Assembly (NCBI RefSeq): GCF_018130955.1
Contig: NZ_JAFCJM010000007.1
Coordinates: 62,001-126,000, forward strand
Length of the DNA stretch: 64,000 nucleotides
Direction: 5' to 3'
DNA from: Bradyrhizobium liaoningense
GTDB lineage: Bacteria; Pseudomonadota; Alphaproteobacteria; Rhizobiales; Xanthobacteraceae
Shown here piece after piece: positions 15,473-23,563 of the stretch. The position numbers and the translations under genes were made by a program. Numbering within the stretch: position 1 is the first letter of the stretch; each line of letters begins with the position of its first letter. Under the pieces are notes generated by a model that was not told where the DNA came from, searched no databases, and worked only from the letters and a program-made list of their open reading frames with translations.

Positions 15473-17425
15473 GTGACTGTGCAAGAGTTGAAAACACGTC
15501 AGGCTGCCGGTCGTCTTCAAGGTTTGTCCGATGGAGCTGAACTGCAGAGTCATATCCGAGTTGGCGCGGACTTGCCGACGCTTCTTATGACAACCGCCCA
15601 CACGACCGGCGACCTTTCGGTGCTACGCAACGAATGGCGCCCTGTTGATGTGCTCGGCGTAGCCCAGTGTAATGTTGCTGACGAAGAGAAAGCGATTATT
15701 CGCGAAGAGTGCTATCGGCGTCTGGCCGACCATAAAAGGCGAGGAGGGGGGGCGCCGGTCCGACCGACCTATGATCTCCTCCGTGGCATTGGGGAGTGGT
15801 TTCTCGGTAGCTCCATCGAACCTCTCATTCCATTGCTCGCCGAGGAATTGATCTTCGATGGGCATGATTTGCGTCAGCCGCAATGGAACAAGCAGGCAAT
15901 CGCGCCGGAGCGTCCGTTTAATGTCGCAATTATTGGCGCCGGCGAGAGCGGCATAATCGCGGCGGTTAGGCTAAAGCAAGCCGGAATACCTTTCACAATC
16001 TATGAGAAGAATGGTGAGGTGGGCGGTACCTGGCTTGAAAATCACTATCCGGGTTGCCGGGTTGACATCAATAGCTTCGTCTACAGTTACGCCTCAGCGC
16101 CTCGTGTCTGGAGCGATTATTTCGGTCTACGTGACGAAACGTTGTCGTATCTTCAACAAGTCGCGAAAGACAATGGTCTCTACGAGTATATCAAGTTTGG
16201 CTCGGAGGTCGCGGAGGCGGCTTGGAGCGACGAGGAGCAAGGTTGGAAGTTGACGGTCAATATTGCTGGCAAGATTGAAACCGTCTCTCCGAACATGGTC
16301 GTCTTCGCGGTCGGTCAGCTCAACCGTCCGAAAATGCCCGAGATCGCCGGTATCGATAGCTTCAAGGGGGAGGCATTCCACTCGGCGCAATGGAACCACG
16401 ACTTCAAATTCGAAGGTAAGCGAGTTGGAGTCATCGGTACCGGCGCGAGTGCGTGCCAATTCATCCCTCAGATTGCGAATGTCGCCGCGAAAGTCACGGT
16501 GTTCGCGCGAACTGCAACGTGGCTCCTGCCGACGCCGAATTTACACGAGCGGGTCGAGGGTAGCCAGCGATGGCTTCTGAAGAGTCTTCCGGGCTACGCC
16601 CAATGGTATCGCGGAAGTCTCCTGATGCTGCAAATACCCGGGATTTTGGATCATGTCGTCGTTGATCCGAAATACGCTGCTAGCGAGCAGGCGGTTTCCG
16701 AGAGCAACAATTTCGTCCGGCAACAATTGCTGCATTGGCTCGAAGCCCAGATTGCGGACCGGCCAGATTTGCGCGGCGCAATTATTCCGAACTCACCGGT
16801 AGGATCTAAGCGCATTCTTCGCGACAACGGTACATGGGCTAAGACGTTGAAGCGCAACAATGTCGCTGTAGTTAAGGAAAATATCTCGGAAATTACCCCA
16901 GGTGGGATCACGTGCGTCGACGGCACCAATCACGATTTCGATGTAATGGTCTATGGGACAGGATTTCACGCCTCCAAGTTTCTGTTCCCAATCAAGGTTC
17001 GGGGGGTCAATGGGAGTTCTCTGCAGGATGCCTGGAACAACGGCGCGCGCGCCTATCTCGGCATGACGATTCCTCAATTCCCCAACATGTTCTGCATGTA
17101 CGGCCCGAATACGAATCTGGTGGTGCATGGCGCAAGCATCGTGATGTTTTCCGAACTGACGGCGAAGTACATCGTCGATGCGATTCGTGTAATGCTGGAG
17201 AAGGGCGCGCGCACTATGGACGTGCGGGAGGAAGTATTCGCGGATTACGACAGACGGGTGGACGAAGCAAACAAGGCCAGGGCTTGGGGATATTCAAAAG
17301 TAAACAGCTGGTACAAGGATGCAAGCGGACGAGTAGGTCAAAACTATCCGTTTACCGCGGCAGAGTTCTATCAGAGAACGAACGCGATCGTTGCCGCTGA
17401 CTTCCGCTTTGGGCTTTGCAGCTAG
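15473..17425 (+). CDS. Baeyer-Villiger monooxygenase, 4-hydroxyacetophenone monooxygenase-like
   Basis: A GTG at 15473 with GGGGAGGAAA four bases upstream gives 650 residues. That is close to the roughly 640 of 4-hydroxyacetophenone monooxygenase (HAPMO), the BVMO type with an extra N-terminal domain. The first 150 residues match that extension (D-L-P-T-L-L-M near residue 35 and a conserved helical block). FAD motif G-A-G-E-S-G near 155, then G-G-T-W-L-E-N-x-Y-P-G; the BVMO fingerprint is intact as F-K-G-E-A-F-H-S-A-Q-W; NADPH motif G-T-G-A-S-A follows. It would turn an aryl ketone into an aryl or alkyl ester with NADPH and O2. The esterase gene 118 bases downstream fits hydrolysis of that ester, as in acetophenone pathways. 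Confidence 0.88.
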   Translation: MTVQELKTRQAAGRLQGLSDGAELQSHIRVGADLPTLLMTTAHTTGDLSVLRNEWRPVDVLGVAQCNVADEEKAIIREECYRRLADHKRRGGGAPVRPTYDLLRGIGEWFLGSSIEPLIPLLAEELIFDGHDLRQPQWNKQAIAPERPFNVAIIGAGESGIIAAVRLKQAGIPFTIYEKNGEVGGTWLENHYPGCRVDINSFVYSYASAPRVWSDYFGLRDETLSYLQQVAKDNGLYEYIKFGSEVAEAAWSDEEQGWKLTVNIAGKIETVSPNMVVFAVGQLNRPKMPEIAGIDSFKGEAFHSAQWNHDFKFEGKRVGVIGTGASACQFIPQIANVAAKVTVFARTATWLLPTPNLHERVEGSQRWLLKSLPGYAQWYRGSLLMLQIPGILDHVVVDPKYAASEQAVSESNNFVRQQLLHWLEAQIADRPDLRGAIIPNSPVGSKRILRDNGTWAKTLKRNNVAVVKENISEITPGGITCVDGTNHDFDVMVYGTGFHASKFLFPIKVRGVNGSSLQDAWNNGARAYLGMTIPQFPNMFCMYGPNTNLVVHGASIVMFSELTAKYIVDAIRVMLEKGARTMDVREEVFADYDRRVDEANKARAWGYSKVNSWYKDASGRVGQNYPFTAAEFYQRTNAIVAADFRFGLCS

Positions 17426-17542
17426 ATCCACGATCAAGCGATCGAACAAGAGTAGTGCGAATAGCCGAAGTATGCAGGCGGCCACTTTTGGCCCTGCAGG
17501 GGCTGAGCTCGCTAAACAGCGCAATTGCAAGCGGAGGAAGTT

Positions 17543-18469
17543 ATGGCACTTGATCAACACGTGAGTGAGCTACTCGCATTTTTGCAGCAGGCGGGAGCCA
17601 AATCGTTCGAGTTGATGGACATTCAGGAGTTTCGTGGGGCCGTTGGGAGCGCCGTCGGAACGCAGAAGCCGCCACAAGATGTTGCGAAGGTGCATTCGGT
17701 CGACATCCCTGGCCCTGCCGGAACGCTGCAAGCCCGGATTTACGTGCCAAGAGGACAGCTGCCTCTCTCGGTAGTGGTGTATTTTCACGGCGGCGGATGG
17801 GTCGGAGGTGGTCTTGATGTTGTTGATGAGCCATGCCGCGCGTTAGCCAATAAAGCAGGCGCAATCGTTGTTGCTTCAAGCTACAGGCTAGCTCCCGAGA
17901 ATAAGTTTCCATCGGCGCTAGATGATGCTTTCGCAGCACTGACGTGGGTAGCTCAGCACATCGCTCGGTTTGGCGGAAATGTTGACAAGCTTTTCGTGGC
18001 GGGCGACAGCGCTGGAGGCAATCTTGCGGCAGCGACAGCCCTGATTGCGCGCGATCGGGGTGGTCCCAAGCTGGCCGGTCAGATTCTGCTTTATCCCGTA
18101 GTCGATGCGAAGTCCGACTATCCCTCGATGCGTGAGCATGCTGAGGGATACTTCCTTCACACGGCGGCACTGTCCTGGTTCTGGGAACATTATCTCTCGG
18201 CCGCCGAGGACCGGAATAATCCCTATGCGAGTCCTATCGCCGGAAACCTTGCGGGCCTTCCTCGCACCTTGATCGTCACGATGGAGTACGATCCCAGCCG
18301 AGATGAAGGCGAAGCTTACGGTGCCAAGTTGGCCGCCGCCGGCGTCGACGTTCGCGCCGTCAGAATGGATGGACTCATTCACGGAACGTTTTGGTCGTCG
18401 GGCGCCGTTCCACGCGCAGAGGAGCTTTACGATGAAGTGGCCAACTTTCTGCGGTCGCAGCCTGGATAG
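17543..18469 (+). CDS. Alpha/beta hydrolase, HSL (family IV) esterase
   Basis: A 308-residue esterase of the hormone-sensitive-lipase family. Start at ATG 17543 has GGAGGAAG upstream. The oxyanion motif H-G-G-G-W is near residue 78, the nucleophile motif G-D-S-A-G-G-N near 152, an acidic residue in M-E-Y-D-P-S-R-D near 250, and the catalytic histidine in G-L-I-H-G-T-F near 280. It follows the HAPMO-like BVMO on the same strand. In known acetophenone pathways the BVMO product, an aryl acetate, is cleaved by such an esterase to a phenol and acetate, so that is the favoured role here (inference). Confidence 0.9.
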   Translation: MALDQHVSELLAFLQQAGAKSFELMDIQEFRGAVGSAVGTQKPPQDVAKVHSVDIPGPAGTLQARIYVPRGQLPLSVVVYFHGGGWVGGGLDVVDEPCRALANKAGAIVVASSYRLAPENKFPSALDDAFAALTWVAQHIARFGGNVDKLFVAGDSAGGNLAAATALIARDRGGPKLAGQILLYPVVDAKSDYPSMREHAEGYFLHTAALSWFWEHYLSAAEDRNNPYASPIAGNLAGLPRTLIVTMEYDPSRDEGEAYGAKLAAAGVDVRAVRMDGLIHGTFWSSGAVPRAEELYDEVANFLRSQPG

Positions 18470-18684
18470 TCCAGTTCGCGCTGTGACGTCGGCGGCGGGT
18501 ATACGACTAGCTCCCCATTGGATTCGACCAGCTGCGCAGCTCACGTTCGTCGCGGTACTCTCGATAGGTGTGTTCGGGCGCGCATCCAGTCTCCTGGAGG
18601 ACGCCTTGCAGATAATCGGTTCGAGTATGGCTGCGAACTTGTAGCCGTGCGCTCGACATAATGGTGGGCACGAAAGGACTTGCG

Positions 18685-19578
18685 ATGCGAGGCCAGACAT
18701 TTGAAATCGTTCGAGGAGAGCTGTTTCTGCTGGGCGGCGTCGAGCAGATCGACGAACGGATAAGCTGGTATTCAGCGGAAGATCGAGGGAAGTTCGTTGC
18801 GTATAACTCATATTTGTTGAGAAGCGGAAACGACTGCCTCCTGGTGGAATCGGGCGCGGCTGCCCATCGTGGGATCATTCGCGAGCAATTGCGGAATCTA
18901 CTGCGTGATGGAGACCATTTTAAGAGGATCGCGGTCACGCGCAATGAACCGGAATGTGTGTGCAACATACCCAACCTGGTCAAAGACTTCGGAATTGAGG
19001 CCGTTCATTCGGCGCCCCAGATGAGCTCTTTGCAATTTTTTCCTAGCGATTCTGCGGAAGTGCGTTCTGAAAGCTTCGACAAGCGCAGCGCGGAATTGTT
19101 GATGCTCGAGTTTGGAGTGCAATGTATTGCCGCGGATGAAGGCGAGAGCATCTCCATTAATGGTGAAGTCCGTCTTGAGCCGTTTAAAACACCGCTCCGC
19201 GTGCTGCCGTCACTGTGGTTTCACGATGCAAACACGCGCACGCTGTTCTGCTCCGATATTTTCTGCGCCGCGGTGTCCAAGACGCCCGCGATTCGAACCA
19301 ACTCGGACGTCCTCTCCAAGGATGAGGCGATAGCTTTGATGCTGCGTGAGCTCGCCATGAAATTCGAATGGCTCTCCCGAGGACATCTGAGCGGGATCAT
19401 AGCAATCTTGGAAGAGTATTTCTCGCAGAGAAATATAGAGGTTCTCGCGCCTACTCGGGGGCAGGTCATCATCGGAGCAGATGCCGTTAACTCGCGACTG
19501 TGGGGGCTGATCGAGGCAATGAAGATGCTGGATGCGCGCAACCTGCCGCTTCATGCCTCGTCTGTGCTGTCGCGCTGA
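18685..19578 (+). CDS. Metallo-beta-lactamase/ODP-fold protein with lost metal ligands
   Basis: A 297-residue protein from ATG 18685 (AAAGGA upstream; ATG 18661 is an alternative). It aligns by eye with the next gene and with the oxygen-binding domain of flavodiiron-type metallo-hydrolases: N-S-Y-L-L...L-L-V-E-S-G near residue 45, the metal-loop position, L-F-C-S-D-I-F near 190, and a final G-Q-V-I loop. The metal ligands are replaced. Where HxExDH is expected it has R-N-E-P-E-C, and where the closing H-G is expected it has R-G. It is therefore probably not a metal enzyme; it may serve as partner of its neighbour or bind a ligand. The gap to the next gene is 37 bases, which suggests an operon. 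Confidence 0.6.
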   Translation: MRGQTFEIVRGELFLLGGVEQIDERISWYSAEDRGKFVAYNSYLLRSGNDCLLVESGAAAHRGIIREQLRNLLRDGDHFKRIAVTRNEPECVCNIPNLVKDFGIEAVHSAPQMSSLQFFPSDSAEVRSESFDKRSAELLMLEFGVQCIAADEGESISINGEVRLEPFKTPLRVLPSLWFHDANTRTLFCSDIFCAAVSKTPAIRTNSDVLSKDEAIALMLRELAMKFEWLSRGHLSGIIAILEEYFSQRNIEVLAPTRGQVIIGADAVNSRLWGLIEAMKMLDARNLPLHASSVLSR

Positions 19579-19615
19579 TCGTCCAATTCGGATCGAACGT
19601 CACGGGAGCGAGGCT

Positions 19616-20389
19616 ATGGAAGACGATATGAAATATGTGGGCTTCGGGGCGCGTAAGCTTACTAACGGCATTCATTTGATGACGGGATGTTTTCATCTGG
19701 CTGTAGACGGACGTGCGTTTCATACGCATCTTTCTGCTTACCTCGTTATCGGCGAAAGCGGCAATATGCTCATTGATACAGGGCACCCGAAGGACTTTAG
19801 AAAGATTGCCTCGTACATCCGGTCTGTTGTTGGCGACGATCTGACCTTCATCTTTCCTACGCATGAAGAGTATCCTCACGCGGGAAATCTGGGTCTTTTG
19901 TTGGACGCGTTCCCTCGTGCCATAGTCGTCGGTGAAACACGGAACCTGCACCTCTATTTTCCGGATCAGTATATCAGGGAGCGATTTCAGCAGAGTGATG
20001 CCGGCGATGTAATTGACCTGGGCGGTCGTCGCATAACAGTACTGCCTGCGGTGATCCGGGATCTGAAAGCATCATATTGGGCTTACGATGACTTTGATCA
20101 GGCGCTTTTTGTCTCCGATGGTTTCGCGTTCTCTCACTCTGACTCCAATGACTGCGTTTTGTTGAGTGAAGAGCTCTCGCAAAAGCCGACGGTGCACGAC
20201 GCGCGTCAGATACTGGACCTGGCACTTTATTGGTCGCGCTTTGCGGACAATAGCACGGTCGTAGTTGAACTCCGGCAGATGCTCAACGAGTACTCGACTA
20301 AAATTATATGCCCCGCTCACGGCAGTGTCATCACCGAGCCGGCCCGGCTGGTACCTGTGATGAACGAGGCATTGCTGGAGCGGCCTTAG
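19616..20389 (+). CDS. MBL-fold metallo-hydrolase, ODP (flavodiiron-like) branch
   Basis: Start at ATG 19616 after GGAGCGAGG gives 258 residues. The fold signature runs A-Y-L-V-I-G...L-I-D-T-G-H near residue 45, then the metal loop T-H-E-E-Y-P-H-A-G-N near 82 (HxExxH, with the usual Asp replaced by Pro), L-F-V-S-D-G-F near 165, and C-P-A-H-G-S-V-I near 230. It thus keeps several but not all ligands of the diiron site. No flavodoxin domain is present. It is a paralog of the preceding gene, and the pair may form a heteromer. The role is unknown; relatives include O2/NO reductases and hydrolases. It sits between the ketone-oxidation genes and a VOC protein. Confidence 0.65.
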   Translation: MEDDMKYVGFGARKLTNGIHLMTGCFHLAVDGRAFHTHLSAYLVIGESGNMLIDTGHPKDFRKIASYIRSVVGDDLTFIFPTHEEYPHAGNLGLLLDAFPRAIVVGETRNLHLYFPDQYIRERFQQSDAGDVIDLGGRRITVLPAVIRDLKASYWAYDDFDQALFVSDGFAFSHSDSNDCVLLSEELSQKPTVHDARQILDLALYWSRFADNSTVVVELRQMLNEYSTKIICPAHGSVITEPARLVPVMNEALLERP

Positions 20390-20506
20390 CCGGGTCGCAA
20401 TCGATTGGACTGCCTGTGCGAAACTGCGGGCGTCTCCGATGCGCGAACACGAATAGGCTGTTCAGTACAAAAACAGTGTTCGCAAGTGTGTACCGGGGGA
20501 AGAGCG

Positions 20507-20860
20507 ATGCAAACTGCCCGTGTTAGCGGCATCTATGTTGTGATCAGCGACATGGATCGCGCTCAACGGTTCTACGAAAAAGCGCTTGGCTTGGTCACGA
20601 AATTCCGCGACCGGTCGTCCTGGTGCCAGTTCGACACGGGGAGCGTGACATTTTCCCTAAGCTCACCTGAGGAAGCGGGAAGTACCCAGAGCGTGATGGT
20701 TGTCTTCAAGGCCGGACAATTAGCTACCGTTCGGGAGCAGGTCGAAGATGCAGGTGGCACCCTCCTTGCTCTGCGGGACATGGGTGCGCACGGCACCGTC
20801 GTGACCTTTGCCGATCCGGATGGGAACGAGTTTCAAGTTCTCATCTCGAGCGGAGGGTAG
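20507..20860 (+). CDS. VOC family protein (glyoxalase/dioxygenase fold)
   Basis: A 117-residue single-module protein with GGGGGAAGAG upstream of ATG 20507; the longer frame adds 34 residues without similarity. The N-terminus I-Y-V-V-I-S-D-M-D-R-A and F-Y-E-K-A-L-G-L is typical, and the C-terminal F-A-D-P-D-G-N-E-F carries the usual acidic metal ligand. The first-strand histidine common in glyoxalase I is replaced by tyrosine, so it may not bind metal in the standard way. VOC proteins act as isomerases, lyases, dioxygenases or binding proteins. The position between oxidation genes suggests a pathway role that cannot be named from sequence. Confidence 0.75.
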   Translation: MQTARVSGIYVVISDMDRAQRFYEKALGLVTKFRDRSSWCQFDTGSVTFSLSSPEEAGSTQSVMVVFKAGQLATVREQVEDAGGTLLALRDMGAHGTVVTFADPDGNEFQVLISSGG

Positions 20861-21038
20861 CGGGCCTCATCGGGCGAAGCAGCGAACCAGGCCCGGTTCG
20901 GCGAGCGCGTCTTTAGAGTTCTGGCATATTCGAGTCGTCCGGTCGTCATATCGCGATGCGATGCGAAAATTCAAATGCGGAGTCGCTCCGCAAAGGCAGT
21001 GTCAACACGACAAAGAGCGAATGGCACCGATCGGTTTC

Positions 21039-21064
21039 AGATGTCACATCGGAATGTGACATCT
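21039..21064. promoter_or_regulatory. Perfect 11-bp inverted repeat upstream of LLM oxidoreductase
   Basis: Arms AGATGTCACAT (21039-21049) and ATGTGACATCT (21054-21064) are exact complements with a CGGA spacer. It lies 148 bases before the LLM gene in a 350-base non-coding stretch that otherwise shows nothing. No T-run follows, so an operator for a dimeric regulator is more likely than a terminator. The regulator is unknown. Confidence 0.65.
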
Positions 21065-21211
21065 AGCTTGCGTCAATTGTGCTTAAACGATGCCGCTCGC
21101 GTCGAGTACCAAAATTCAGATGCCGAGCATTAGAGAGCGCGGGACCGCACAATGGTCGGCGGATGTGAAGAGCAAGCGCTAGCGGCGTTCTAACGTAGAA
21201 GGCATTCTGTG

Positions 21212-22240
21212 ATGAAGTTCGGCATATTCGACCAGAACGATTGGGGCGGCTTGCCGCTGGCTCAGCAGTACGAAGAGCGTCTGAAGCTGGCGGAGCTCTA
21301 CGATGTGAGCGGTTTCTACTGCTATCACATGAGCGAGCACCACGGGACCTCGCTGAGCACGGCGCCCTCTCCGAGCGTTCTCATGTCCGCGCTGACGCAG
21401 CGCACCCGAAATCTGCATTTATGCCCGTTGGTATATCTGCTGCCTCTCTACCATCCCGTCCGCCTTGCGGAAGAGATCTGCATGCTGGACCATCTGAGCA
21501 AGGGTCGATTCCAGTTCGGGGTTGGTCGCGGGGCCTCACCCTTTGAACTTGCCGCGCTTGGCGTTGAGCCCGAGCAAGCGGCGAAGATGTATGCTGAGGC
21601 CCTGACGATCATAAGAGCATATTTCAAGTCGGAATCGCTGACGCATGAGGGCGAGTTCTGGAAGGTCAACGACTTCGCCGTCGAGATGACGCCTTTCCAG
21701 CAACCGCATCCCCAGATTTGGTACGCAGTCGGATCACCCGACTCGGTGGCGTGGCCAGCGCAGAATAATTTCAATGTTGTATGCGGCGGACCCGCGCCGC
21801 GTCTGCGGGAAATTTCTGACGCCTACCGTGCCGAATGGAGGAAATCGGACGTTGACGGCCGTCCTGAGCCCCTGATTGGAATCAACCGTTACGTGATCGT
21901 GGCCGATACTGACGACAGAGCTCGCGAGATCGGGCGCAAAGCATGGCCGAAATTTTACAGCAGCTTCATGAAGCTGTGGGTGAAGAACAACGCCCAACCG
22001 ATCAGAATGAAGCTTCCTCCTGATTTCGACAGTCTCGTCGAGAGCGGCCAGGCTGTCGCGGGCTCCCCAACGACAGTGGCGTCCGCACTGGCCGATCAGA
22101 TTATCCGAGGCGGGTTCAATTACTTCATGGGGAGCTTCGTTTTCGGTAGCATGCCCTTTGCCGATGCCTGTGCCTCGATCAAATTGTTTTCCAAAGAGGT
22201 GATGCCAGCACTCGAGGCTGTCGAGGTCGTGGCAGCTTAA
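21212..22240 (+). CDS. LLM class flavin-dependent oxidoreductase (luciferase-like)
   Basis: A 342-residue bacterial-luciferase-like monooxygenase. The N-terminus M-K-F-G-I-F-D and the early S-E-H-H-G near residue 35 are hallmarks of the family, as are L-C-P-L-V-Y-L-L-P near 68 and G-R-F-Q-F-G-V-G-R-G near 100. Such proteins use reduced flavin and O2 and depend on a separate flavin reductase. That partner is the next gene, 34 bases downstream, so the pair is most likely a two-component monooxygenase. The codon before ATG 21212 is a GTG that could also serve as start. The substrate is unknown; the surroundings suggest an aromatic or ketone compound. Confidence 0.9.
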   Translation: MKFGIFDQNDWGGLPLAQQYEERLKLAELYDVSGFYCYHMSEHHGTSLSTAPSPSVLMSALTQRTRNLHLCPLVYLLPLYHPVRLAEEICMLDHLSKGRFQFGVGRGASPFELAALGVEPEQAAKMYAEALTIIRAYFKSESLTHEGEFWKVNDFAVEMTPFQQPHPQIWYAVGSPDSVAWPAQNNFNVVCGGPAPRLREISDAYRAEWRKSDVDGRPEPLIGINRYVIVADTDDRAREIGRKAWPKFYSSFMKLWVKNNAQPIRMKLPPDFDSLVESGQAVAGSPTTVASALADQIIRGGFNYFMGSFVFGSMPFADACASIKLFSKEVMPALEAVEVVAA

Positions 22241-22274
22241 GTCCTCAAGTCTTCTGCTAGAGCCAGGTAAGCTG

Positions 22275-23348
22275 ATGAGCTATCAATTTGATCATCGAGA
22301 ACTCCGCGATGTATTGGGTTCATTCGTCACTGGGGTGACCGTGGTTACGACGGTGGATGAGGAGAGGCGCCATCACGGACTGACGGTGAATTCGTTCAGC
22401 TCGGTTTCTCTTGATCCTCCGTTGGTACTCTGGAGCCAATCGAATTCGTCGCCGAGCTATCCCATCTTCTCGAAGAGCGGCCGCTTCGTGATCAATATCT
22501 TGGCTGAAGATCAGATCGACCTTTCGAACAGGTTCGCCCGCTCGGGCCCAGACAAGTTCTCGAACCTGGAAATCGACATTGGCAACCACGGCCTTCCCAT
22601 CCTCAAGGACACCAGCGCCTGGCTGGTCTGCAGGTTTGTTTCGGCAATTCCCGGAGGCGATCACACGATCTTCCTCGGGGAGGTAGAACAGATCCGGCGA
22701 ACGGCTAGGAGGCCGTTGGTGTTCGGTGGCGGGAAATACCTGGTCGCGGATACTCATGACCTGGCTCCGCCACAAAGCGGAAAAACGCCTGGCGATGGTC
22801 CGTTTCACGCAATGCGCCTCGGCGGCCGCGTCATAGCGCGGTTGGCTGCAGAGTTCGACCAGTCGTTTGCCCTCGCCGTCTGGGGTAGCCACGGACCGAC
22901 TGTGATTAATTGGGCGCCGTCACTGACTTCGCCGCGAAAGACCCTGCCTGTCGGACTCGTGCTTCCGGTCACACTGACAGCACCGGGAATCGCGTTTGCC
23001 GCGCATTTGCCAAAGAGCGTGACCGAACCGTTCGTCGAAGCAGAGCTTTCGCCTTCCGCGATCGAACGTTGGAGCGCGGATCTACAGACTGCACGCGCGC
23101 ATGGTCTAGCCATGACAATCAACCGCCTTGGCGGCGGAGACTCCGCCCTGAGCGTGCCCGTGCGTGACGCGAATGGGCATGCGGTCCTTACAATCACGGC
23201 AGTCGGCGACACAGGGCAGTTCGAGCCAAGACTCGATAGTCCGCTTGCAGAGGCGCTACGTGTCGCAGGCCGAAGCCTGTCCCGACGCCTCGGCTACGTC
23301 GGTGAAAATGGGCACGTTCATGGGACGCCACAAGCCGCTGATCCGTAA
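22275..23348 (+). CDS. Flavin reductase fused to IclR-type effector-binding domain
   Basis: A 357-residue two-domain protein. Residues 1-165 are an HpaC/RutF-like flavin reductase: F-V-T-G-V-T-V-V-T-T near 16, the L-T-V-N-S-F-S-S-V-S-L-D-P-P segment near 36, and G-D-H-T-I-F-L-G-E-V near 130. Residues from about 175 look like the IclR ligand domain without its helix-turn-helix: V-G-L-V-L-P-V-T-L-T-A-P-G near 230, then A-H-G-L-A, G-G-D-S-A-L-S-V-P-V-R-D-A-N-G and the final L-S-R-R-L-G-Y helix. The protein would supply reduced flavin to the LLM enzyme, with the extra domain probably sensing the substrate. A MarR-like tail plays that part in the Acinetobacter 4-hydroxyphenylacetate system. Confidence 0.85.
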   Translation: MSYQFDHRELRDVLGSFVTGVTVVTTVDEERRHHGLTVNSFSSVSLDPPLVLWSQSNSSPSYPIFSKSGRFVINILAEDQIDLSNRFARSGPDKFSNLEIDIGNHGLPILKDTSAWLVCRFVSAIPGGDHTIFLGEVEQIRRTARRPLVFGGGKYLVADTHDLAPPQSGKTPGDGPFHAMRLGGRVIARLAAEFDQSFALAVWGSHGPTVINWAPSLTSPRKTLPVGLVLPVTLTAPGIAFAAHLPKSVTEPFVEAELSPSAIERWSADLQTARAHGLAMTINRLGGGDSALSVPVRDANGHAVLTITAVGDTGQFEPRLDSPLAEALRVAGRSLSRRLGYVGENGHVHGTPQAADP

Positions 23349-23563
23349 GGTGACCGCGAACCGAAACCCCGAATAGAGACGGACTGCCCCCGGCGAGCGT
23401 CTAGTGCGCTGTAAATGGCAACCGTCGCAGCAACGCCGCCAGCTTCAAGGACGCGGTGACAAAATAGGCCCGAACTGGCTGATCGAGAGCCATCAGCGTC
23501 GTCGACAAAGTGCAAGTGCAAACCATGCCAACTTAAAAACAAAAGATGAGGGGGAGTAACAAA

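Noticed and set aside
18530..18541. 12-bp perfect palindrome AGCTGCGCAGCT
   Set aside because: Palindromes with 6-bp arms are expected several times by chance in a GC-rich window of this length, and no promoter context supports it.
19287..19305. tRNA T-arm-like GATTCGAACC stretch
   Set aside because: It lies within the coding sequence of the metallo-hydrolase-like gene and no cloverleaf could be drawn around it.
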